Shown here: positions 1-5,837 of the stretch, piece by piece | Layout of the letters: every line of letters begins with the position of its first letter | Numbering within the stretch: position 1 is the first letter of the stretch | DNA from: Ilumatobacteraceae bacterium | Lineage (GTDB): Bacteria > Actinomycetota > Acidimicrobiia > Acidimicrobiales > Ilumatobacteraceae | Direction of reading: 5' to 3' | NCBI GenBank assembly: GCA_016463105.1 | Contig: JAEMRY010000057.1 | Coordinates: forward strand, 1 to 8,299 | DNA length: 8,299 nt | Made by a program: the position numbers and the translations under genes | The notes under the pieces: model-generated | Seen by the model: only the letters and a program-made list of their open reading frames with translations | What the model was told of the DNA's origin: nothing | Database searches by the model: none

Positions 1-59
1 GAAATTAATTTATTTTTCTTATCAACCACACTTGAAATGTCTTTTTCCATGACTTGATG

Positions 60-1298
60 CTAGGCAAGCGAAGCGACGACTGCATCGCCACATCGTCGAC
101 CCGAATAAAGTGCACCTTGAATCGAACCGGTATCGCGGTGATCGCCGCAGACAAACAATCCGTCACCAAGTGCAACTTGTTGCTCTGGATCAAAAGGTGG
201 CAGTTGTTCGGGCCCCGCATGGGTAATTCGATAGGTCTTAAGGTGTCGCCACGCATCAACTTGTGGTCCCCACCAAGTGCGCAGTTGATCTCGTGACATG
301 GCTTCAAGATCGCCGTCAATGATTCCTGGCAATGCAGCAACAATTAAATGTTGCCCGGGCGGCGCGTAACTCGGTGCAATATTGCTGAGTACTGCGGCGT
401 TTAGAACCGGCCCCTTGCCCGTGCCGTCAAGCACAACAAATTTCTCGTGAGTTGGTGGTGAATCAGCAGCAAAATAAACGCATCCGGCAACTCGTGATGC
501 AATTTCGCCTGTCTTAAGAAGTTCGCATGAGGCAGGCTGGTCAGTTGCAACGACTATCGCTCTGGCTTTGATTTGCGAATCAGCAGTAGAGACAACTCCA
601 GGTGCAACACCGGTGACCCGTGTGTTCAGGTAAATGTTTTCTAAACCAAGATGTTTGGCCATCTGCTCAGGCAAAGCACGCATGCCATTAGTTGGTAATG
701 CACTTTGGCCTTCGCTCAAATATTTAAAAATTATTTCAAACATCCGACGAGATGTGCGCAAGTCTGGATCAAGTTGAATGCCCCCAAATAACGATCTGAA
801 AAAACGATCAATTATTTTTGATGAGAAACCAAATGCGCGTAATGCAACAACAGTCGAAATATCTTGCTTAGATAAAATCTTCGCCTCATCAGAGTGCATC
901 ACGCGCCAACGCAACGCAGCGATACGCATTTTGTCGGTCAGCGAACCGATTGGTGCAAAAACTGTTGCGACTGCACGCCTCGGTTCACGAAATGGGTCGG
1001 TAACAACCGACGCTCTGCCGTTTCGCATCACGAGTGCACCAGAACTAAACATCTTCAAATCAAGTGCCGCCATATTGACTTGAGTTTTTAATTCAGGATA
1101 AGCAGTCAACAAAACTTGAAATCCGCGGTCAAGCAAAAAGCCATCAACTTCGTCAGTGCGAACTCGACCACCGACACCGTCTTGGGCTTCAAGCACGATC
1201 ACTGACAAGCCATGGCTACTTATTTGTCGCGCTGCGGCTAAGCCCGCGAGCCCAGCCCCAATAACGATCGCATCAACTTGTGAGGGGAGAACCCTCAT
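60..1298 (-). CDS. FAD-dependent amine-oxidase/protoporphyrinogen-oxidase-like oxidoreductase
   Basis: The 412-residue protein opens with a dinucleotide-binding fold: GAGLAG at residues 14-19, an acidic E37 closing the second strand, then GGRVRT at 43-48, the usual FAD signature of the amine oxidase/phytoene desaturase/HemY superfamily (Pfam Amino_oxidase type). The C-terminal FAD-contacting block lies at about 379-408 (GDGLFVCGDHRDTGSIQGAL). Length and domain order fit a complete cytosolic flavoprotein; there is no signal peptide or membrane segment. The substrate cannot be told from sequence; members of this group are often loosely called protoporphyrinogen oxidase or phytoene dehydrogenase, and I see nothing that decides it. 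The ATG overlaps the stop of the upstream TIGR01777 gene as ATGA (1295-1298), and no clear Shine-Dalgarno precedes it, so translation is probably coupled. It is the last gene of the leftward run; positions 1-59 after its TAG hold no recognisable element. Confidence 0.85.
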   Translation of the reverse strand: MRVLPSQVDAIVIGAGLAGLAAARQISSHGLSVIVLEAQDGVGGRVRTDEVDGFLLDRGFQVLLTAYPELKTQVNMAALDLKMFSSGALVMRNGRASVVTDPFREPRRAVATVFAPIGSLTDKMRIAALRWRVMHSDEAKILSKQDISTVVALRAFGFSSKIIDRFFRSLFGGIQLDPDLRTSRRMFEIIFKYLSEGQSALPTNGMRALPEQMAKHLGLENIYLNTRVTGVAPGVVSTADSQIKARAIVVATDQPASCELLKTGEIASRVAGCVYFAADSPPTHEKFVVLDGTGKGPVLNAAVLSNIAPSYAPPGQHLIVAALPGIIDGDLEAMSRDQLRTWWGPQVDAWRHLKTYRITHAGPEQLPPFDPEQQVALGDGLFVCGDHRDTGSIQGALYSGRRCGDAVVASLA

Positions 1299-2188
1299 TT
1301 GTTGAGCAGTGCGCGCAGTGCAACGTCAATCGTTGAATGCTGAAAAGCGAAGCCAGATTTTTGCAGTTCGACAGGCATCACGCGTTGACCGGTGAACAAA
1401 AGTGCCTCTGCGAGTTCGGCACCCAATAAAAGTTTTGGTCCAAACTTTGGAATCGGCAAAATCGCAGGACGTTTCAATACTCGTGCTAAAGCCTTCGTGA
1501 ATTGCCCACTCGTCACTGGGTTTGGTGCAGTTAAGTTAACCGCCCCCGAAATATTGGCTGTTAAAAGATATTCAATCGCCGAGATTTCGTCATCTAGCGA
1601 GATCCAACTCTGCCATTGTTTGCCGTTACCGAATTTTCCGCCTAGACCGAATTTAAATAGCGGCAGTTGTTTTTTGAGTGCGCCACCAAGCGGTGTCAGC
1701 ACAATGCCAGTGCGCAAGAACACAGTGCGCACGCCAGCATGAACGCTTGGTTTGGCCACGTCTTCCCACTGTTTGCAAATATCAGCCAAGAAACTTGAAC
1801 CATGAGTTGAGCGCTCATCTAGTTCTTCGTCGCCGCGGGGCCCGTAAATACCAATTGCCGACCCTGACAAAAACACGCTCGGTTTTTTTGCACAGTTGGC
1901 AATAGTCAAAGCCAGCAGAGACGTGCTCTTGGTTCGACTCTCGAGAAGTTCTTGCTTATATTTTGTCGTCCAACGACGATCACCAATGCCTGCACCCGAC
2001 AAATGAATTACCGCGTCAGCACCATCAATTATTGATGCATCAATTTGTCCGGTCGCCGGGTTCCATTGGCTTTCATTTGACAGTGGTGCACGACGAACTA
2101 GCTGAATCACTTCGTGGCCATGTTTGCGAAGATTTTTAACTAATGGTTTGCCGATTAGTCCACTTGCGCCAGAAATTATAATTTTCAT
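1295..2188 (-). CDS. TIGR01777 family NAD(P)-binding epimerase-like protein (YfcH/SulA-type)
   Basis: This 297-residue protein is an extended short-chain dehydrogenase/epimerase of the TIGR01777 group. The N-terminal Rossmann glycine motif GASGLIG is at residues 7-13. Further family blocks are HLSGAGIGDRRWT at about 62-74, an ESR segment near 83-85, and SAIGIYG at 110-116, which carries the tyrosine of the active-site region. The last 50 or so residues (PIPKFGPKLLLGAELAEALL onward) match the C-terminal DUF1731 extension typical of the family. The reaction and substrate are not established for the family; E. coli YfcH and plant GC1/SulA are relatives. It starts 17 bases after the transporter stop with only a weak ribosome site and ends in a 4-base ATGA overlap with the flavoprotein gene, so the two are likely co-translated. 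Length is normal and nothing is broken. Confidence 0.9.
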   Translation of the reverse strand: MKIIISGASGLIGKPLVKNLRKHGHEVIQLVRRAPLSNESQWNPATGQIDASIIDGADAVIHLSGAGIGDRRWTTKYKQELLESRTKSTSLLALTIANCAKKPSVFLSGSAIGIYGPRGDEELDERSTHGSSFLADICKQWEDVAKPSVHAGVRTVFLRTGIVLTPLGGALKKQLPLFKFGLGGKFGNGKQWQSWISLDDEISAIEYLLTANISGAVNLTAPNPVTSGQFTKALARVLKRPAILPIPKFGPKLLLGAELAEALLFTGQRVMPVELQKSGFAFQHSTIDVALRALLNK

Positions 2189-2204
2189 ATACCGATAATG
2201 CTAG

Positions 2205-4067
2205 TTACTTAATAACAATTGGCACCGACGTAACCACAGTATTTGGTCGATATAGCAATCGTGCTTTTATCGAAAGTGCAGATTGATTATGCAGCCATTG
2301 TGACCTAATTGACGTCACAAATTCAGGAATAATCACGGTGATGATGTCATCACTGGCTTCATCGTCAAGTTCATTGATCCTTGTCATTATCGATTCAGTG
2401 ATATCACGAAACTGATCAGTAATCATTTCTAGTTCACAAGTGAGGTTGTGCTTAACCCAGTCGGCGTCAAGTTTTGCGCGCGCCTCGGGTGAGCCGACAA
2501 CCGATAGCGCGAGCAATTTATCTGGGCGCAAACTCTCGGCATACTTGACGGCCTGTAAAACACCTTTATTTACAGAACCAACTAACACGACTACGAGGTG
2601 GGTCTGTCGTGGCGCAATATAGCCTTCTTCAATTTTTAGAAACGAGCGCACGCGAACATAGTGGCGATTGATAGTCAGAAATATCACCATCATCGATGGG
2701 ATAATTACGGCCGGAATCCATGCACCATCGGTGAACTTAACAACTACGACTGTGCCTGCCACTGCCAATGTTGTCAAAGAACCAACACCCGAGAAAAATG
2801 CCCTAACTTGCCAGCCTGGTTCTTTTAGCTTTCGGTGCCGAACAAGCATGCCGAATTGGCTAAGTGTGAAACCAGTAAATACACCAACGGCGTAAAGAGG
2901 GATCAGTGCATTGACGATTCCACCGAATGCAAAAACTAGTCCTGAAGCGGCTACTCCCAGAAATAAAATGCCATTTGAGAACACAAGTCGATCGCCACGA
3001 TTTGCCAATTGTCGGGGCAGAAAATTGTCTTGGGCAATGATTGACGAAAGTCTTGGAAAGTCAGCGTAGGCAGTATTCGCCGCCAAAATTAAAATACCGA
3101 ATGTCGCAAACTGCGTTATAAAGAAGAAAATATTGCGACCACCGTAAACCTGTTCGGCCATTTGAGCAATAACAGTTACTTTGATGTTTCCTTCGTGATC
3201 CTTTAGTGGTTGAAGTTTTTCAGCCAGAACACTCAAACCAAGAAACGAAGTACCCAGGACTACAGCCATCCACATCAATGTCTTTGATGCATTTTTCGCT
3301 TCTGGTTTTTCAAACGCAGGCACACCATCTGCGACTGCTTCAATACCAGTTAGAGCAACCGCTCCAGACGAGAAAGCTTTCAGAAAAAAGAATATTGTCA
3401 AAGACTTTTGGCCAGAAAGAAGTTCTTGGGCAATCTCGCCCGAGTGATCTATTGGTCCGAGGTCCTTGAAATAGACCTTGTAAAGACCGACGATAATCAG
3501 CGAAGCAAGACTCAATATATATAAGTAGGTCGGCGGTGCAAAAAGTGCACCAGATTCTTTTATTCCACGCAAGTTGGCCAAAGTGACTAACGCAATGAAA
3601 CCGATGCACAGTGTCACCCGATGTGGCGCAAGATTGCTAAAAGCCGAAATAATTGCTGCGACACCAGCCGAAATAGAAACCGCGACCGTCAAAATATAGT
3701 CAATGAGCATTGATGCTCCAGCCACAAGTGATGGATGCTTCCCGAGATTTTCACGAGCGACGATGTAACTGCCGCCACCATTCGGATATGCATAAATTGT
3801 CTGCCGGTAACTGCTGACGACGATGATCAATAAGAAGATAACTAGAACTGATATTGGCACCAAGTTGTCGAATGCCGATAAGCCGACAGCAGCAAGCGAT
3901 AAAAATACAATCAGAATTTCTTCTGTTGCATATGCCGTACTCGAGATCGCGTCGCTGGCAAAAACTGGTAGTGCGATTTTCTTCGAAAGCCGATGGTGCT
4001 GATCTTCGGAACTGGCAATCGGTTTGCCGATGAAGAAGCGTTTTAATGCAGATGCTGAAAGTGACAT
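2205..4067 (-). CDS. KimA-like (KUP/APC-fold) potassium transporter with C-terminal cytoplasmic domain
   Basis: This 620-residue membrane protein would usually be labelled APC or amino acid permease, but it aligns from memory along its length with Bacillus subtilis KimA (YdaO), a proton-coupled high-affinity K+ importer. Shared blocks, numbered from the ATG, are KRFFIGKP (9-16), ASDAISSTAY (37-46), YRQTIYAYPNGGGSY (87-101), DYILTVAVS (123-131), ALTGIEAV (238-245), ILAANTAY, NRGDRL, IPLYAVGVFTGFTLSQ, and the tail HNQSAL...LLYRPNTVVTSVP. Residues I recall as K+ ligands in KimA (D36, Y43, Y118, T121, T230, E233) correspond here to D39, Y46, Y124, T127, T240 and E243, all conserved. About 12 hydrophobic segments precede a soluble USP-like C-terminal domain of about 150 residues. 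I chose ATG 4067; an in-frame GTG at 4088 would add 7 residues, but KimA begins close to the ATG. It is divergent from two TrkA/RCK genes, which supports a potassium role. Function is inferred by homology. Confidence 0.9.
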   Translation of the reverse strand: MSLSASALKRFFIGKPIASSEDQHHRLSKKIALPVFASDAISSTAYATEEILIVFLSLAAVGLSAFDNLVPISVLVIFLLIIVVSSYRQTIYAYPNGGGSYIVARENLGKHPSLVAGASMLIDYILTVAVSISAGVAAIISAFSNLAPHRVTLCIGFIALVTLANLRGIKESGALFAPPTYLYILSLASLIIVGLYKVYFKDLGPIDHSGEIAQELLSGQKSLTIFFFLKAFSSGAVALTGIEAVADGVPAFEKPEAKNASKTLMWMAVVLGTSFLGLSVLAEKLQPLKDHEGNIKVTVIAQMAEQVYGGRNIFFFITQFATFGILILAANTAYADFPRLSSIIAQDNFLPRQLANRGDRLVFSNGILFLGVAASGLVFAFGGIVNALIPLYAVGVFTGFTLSQFGMLVRHRKLKEPGWQVRAFFSGVGSLTTLAVAGTVVVVKFTDGAWIPAVIIPSMMVIFLTINRHYVRVRSFLKIEEGYIAPRQTHLVVVLVGSVNKGVLQAVKYAESLRPDKLLALSVVGSPEARAKLDADWVKHNLTCELEMITDQFRDITESIMTRINELDDEASDDIITVIIPEFVTSIRSQWLHNQSALSIKARLLYRPNTVVTSVPIVIK

Positions 4068-4108
4068 TACGGTCTTACATCTTCGCACAGTCGTCGCCGT
4101 TTAGCACG

Positions 4109-4130
4109 ATTATGGCTTATGCTTAAAAGT
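4109..4130 (+). promoter_or_regulatory. Possible divergent promoter region; -10-like TATGCT for leaderless trkA
   Basis: The gap between the transporter ATG (4067) and the first trkA start (4119 or 4131) must carry promoters for both directions. On the plus strand TATGCT (4118-4123) fits the actinobacterial TANNNT -10 pattern and ends 7 bases before the GTG at 4131, so transcription could begin at or next to that codon and give a leaderless mRNA. On the minus strand CATAAT (complement of 4109-4114) is a possible -10 for the transporter, leaving a leader of about 35 nt. I find no convincing -35 box for either. The space is too short for a c-di-AMP (ydaO) riboswitch. Pattern matching only. Confidence 0.3.
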
Positions 4131-4784
4131 GTGCATGTAGTAATTGTCGGTTGCGGTCGAGTTGGTTCAACTCTCGCACTAGAGCTCGTTGCCGTCGGTC
4201 ATACGGTTGCTGTGATAGATCGCAAACCCGACGCATTTAAGCGGCTGGGAGAGAATTTTTCAGGTCTCACAATTGCAGGCATCGGCTTTGATCGCGATCT
4301 GCTTCAAGAAGCTGGTATCGAAAGAGCGCAAGCAGTTGCTGCTGTTACCAACGGCGACAATTCAAATATTTTAATAGCGCGTGTTGCACGAGAAAAATTT
4401 GGTATCGAAAGAGTAGTTGCACGAATCTACGACCCAAAGCGTGCCGAAATCTACGAACGCCTTGGCATCGCCACTGTCGCGACGGTGAAGTGGACATCAG
4501 AGCGCATCTTGCGTCGCATCTTGCCAGATATTTCTAGCGTCGAGTGGACAGATCCAAGTTCGAATGTTGTGTTGATTGAGCGTGAGTTTCCGAACAGTCT
4601 CGCCGGAAAAAAGGTCTTCGAGATTGAGTTATCTGGTGCCCGAATTTCTGCGCTTCGCAGACTCGGTACTGCGGTCATTCCTGATGAAAATACAATCGTG
4701 CAGCAAGGCGATGTCGGATACTTTGCAGTTGAGATCGGTTCTCTTGACAAGTTGAATAGTTTGCTAAAGCAGGGCACTTCATGA
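4131..4784 (+). CDS. trkA: TrkA-family RCK potassium-transport regulatory protein (CeoB-like)
   Basis: This cytosolic protein of about 217 residues is a single RCK unit. The N-terminal Rossmann domain (TrkA_N, about 1-117) has GCGRVG at residues 7-12 and D30 at the end of strand 2, which predicts NAD(H) binding. The C-terminal half (about 130-217) is a TrkA_C/RCK_C domain. Such proteins assemble on the cytoplasmic face of K+ transporters and gate them in response to nucleotides. I prefer the GTG at 4131, which gives the family-typical N-terminus MHVVIVGCGRVGS and lies 7 bases after a TATGCT -10-like box. An ATG at 4119 would add four residues (MLKS). The stop overlaps the next trkA start as ATGA (4781-4784). 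By gene order this corresponds to M. tuberculosis ceoB (Rv2691). No TrkH/TrkG pore subunit is present; the only K+ transporter candidate in the window is the divergent KimA-like protein. Confidence 0.92.
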   Translation: MHVVIVGCGRVGSTLALELVAVGHTVAVIDRKPDAFKRLGENFSGLTIAGIGFDRDLLQEAGIERAQAVAAVTNGDNSNILIARVAREKFGIERVVARIYDPKRAEIYERLGIATVATVKWTSERILRRILPDISSVEWTDPSSNVVLIEREFPNSLAGKKVFEIELSGARISALRRLGTAVIPDENTIVQQGDVGYFAVEIGSLDKLNSLLKQGTS

Positions 4785-5449
4785 AAGTAATTGTTGCGGG
4801 CGGTGGAAGTGTGGGTCGCTTTACAGCAGAAGAATTAGTTGCTGCTGGACACGATGTCTTACTTATCGAAAATGATCGCGCAGTGTTTCGCGACTATGGC
4901 AAGGCTGAAGAATCTAAAGGTGTGCGTTGGTACCTTGGCGATGCATGTGATGTCGAAGTGCTTCGGGCAGCAGGTGTGCCTGATGCAGATGTTGTTGCGG
5001 CAGTGACTGGCGATGACGAAGACAATTTGGTGATTTCACTTCTCGCGAAACAAGAGTTCGGTGCGCCACGAGTAATTGCTCGGGTGAATAATCCAAAAAA
5101 TCACTGGATGTTCAATGAGATGTGGGGAATCGATGTCGCTGTTTCGACACCACACCTAATTACCAGTCTTGTTCAAGAAGCAGTTTCTGTTGGCAACTTC
5201 GTAAAACTCATGGATTTCGCTGGTGGTAAAGCAGAATTAGCAGAAGTTACGCTTGCCGAAAATTCGCCGGCGATCAACAAGACGCTCAAAGATTTAAAGT
5301 TTCCTCGTAGTGCAACAGTTGTGGCAATTGTTCGTGAAGAGGTGGTTCTTGTTCCTGAGAGCGACACAATTTTGCGAGCCGGTGACGAAGTTATGGTTCT
5401 AATTACCGAAGATGCTGAGCCAGCAATCAAAAAAATTCTCGTCGGCTAA
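4781..5449 (+). CDS. trkA: Second TrkA-family RCK regulatory protein (CeoC-like)
   Basis: This 222-residue protein is a second RCK unit, clearly diverged from its upstream neighbour. It has the Rossmann motif GGGSVG at residues 7-12 and E30 as the acidic nucleotide-binding residue, then a TrkA_C domain from about 135 to the end (AELAEVTLAENSPAINKTLKDL, then REEVVLVPESDTILRAGDEVMVL). ATG 4781 overlaps the previous stop by 4 bases, so the two products are probably made in matched amounts and may form a hetero-oligomer, as proposed for CeoB/CeoC. By order it matches M. tuberculosis ceoC (Rv2692). It ends at TAA 5447-5449, facing the OB-fold gene tail-to-tail across 34 bases that hold an inverted repeat. 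All family landmarks are intact. Confidence 0.92.
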   Translation: MKVIVAGGGSVGRFTAEELVAAGHDVLLIENDRAVFRDYGKAEESKGVRWYLGDACDVEVLRAAGVPDADVVAAVTGDDEDNLVISLLAKQEFGAPRVIARVNNPKNHWMFNEMWGIDVAVSTPHLITSLVQEAVSVGNFVKLMDFAGGKAELAEVTLAENSPAINKTLKDLKFPRSATVVAIVREEVVLVPESDTILRAGDEVMVLITEDAEPAIKKILVG

Positions 5450-5477
5450 ATTACACCCTCTAGATATCTCTAGTTAG

Positions 5478-5494
5478 TTCTCGCTAAGCGAGAA
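5478..5494. terminator. Perfect inverted repeat at a convergent gene junction
   Basis: TTCTCGCTAAGCGAGAA reads as two perfect 8-base arms around a single A; as RNA it gives a 7-bp stem with a UAA loop from either strand. It lies 29 bases past the trkA stop and overlaps the last codons and stop (5484-5486) of the OB-fold gene. Neither side has a run of T, so it is not a canonical intrinsic terminator. A 3'-end-stabilising hairpin or bidirectional pause site is the best reading. Confidence 0.4.
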
Positions 5495-5837
5495 GTGTGT
5501 AAGCGGGGTTAAGCACCACTGTTCTGTCGCCATCTTGATGTGGAACACCATCAATCATGATGCAGCCACCATGATCAATTCCGGGAATATTGCGACGGCC
5601 ACTAAAAATAACTGTGATTTCACCAGTGCCGTCACTGATTACTATTTCGACCGCAGGAATTCCGCTACGCGGTTTAATTCTCATGCGCTTTATTTCACCA
5701 GCAACTTTGACTCGTTGTCGGCATTTCATATCGCCAAGACTTACAAAATCGTATTGTTCAAAGCGACTGCATAGTCTCTCGGTGTCTATTTCTTTTTTGT
5801 CGGTCAAAAGATTTTTTCTGATATCGCGAAGTCCCAT
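5484..5837 (-). CDS. OB-fold nucleic-acid-binding domain protein (Rv2694c-like)
   Basis: This small protein of 117 residues has a short charged helix-rich N-terminus (1-30) followed by a single OB fold of the tRNA_anti/RecG-wedge type: CRQRVKVAGEIKRMRIKPRSG (about 39-59), IPAVEIVISDGTGEITVIFSGRRNIPGI (60-87), GGCIMIDGVPHQDGDRTVVLNPAY (90-113). The pattern of strand, DGTG turn and 'F.GRR.I.GI' is characteristic of an actinobacterial family found beside the trkA pair (M. tuberculosis Rv2694c). Its role is unknown; nucleic-acid binding is inferred from the fold. ATG 5837 overlaps the stop of the upstream selenocysteine-type thioredoxin gene by one base (TAATG), suggesting one transcript and coupled translation. 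The end overlaps the inverted repeat at 5478-5494. Confidence 0.88.
   Translation of the reverse strand: MGLRDIRKNLLTDKKEIDTERLCSRFEQYDFVSLGDMKCRQRVKVAGEIKRMRIKPRSGIPAVEIVISDGTGEITVIFSGRRNIPGIDHGGCIMIDGVPHQDGDRTVVLNPAYTLLA

Noticed and set aside
5..343. Minus-strand 112-residue frame at the left end.
   Set aside because: It lies within the flavoprotein gene in another frame, has no family resemblance and looks like a shadow.
4068..4130. A c-di-AMP (ydaO/kimA-type) riboswitch ahead of the KimA-like gene.
   Set aside because: The divergent intergenic space is about 60 bases, far too short for that riboswitch.
4085..4134. GCACA (4085-4089) and TGTGC (4130-4134) as an operator inverted repeat.
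   Set aside because: The arms are only 5 bases and about 40 apart; this is expected by chance.
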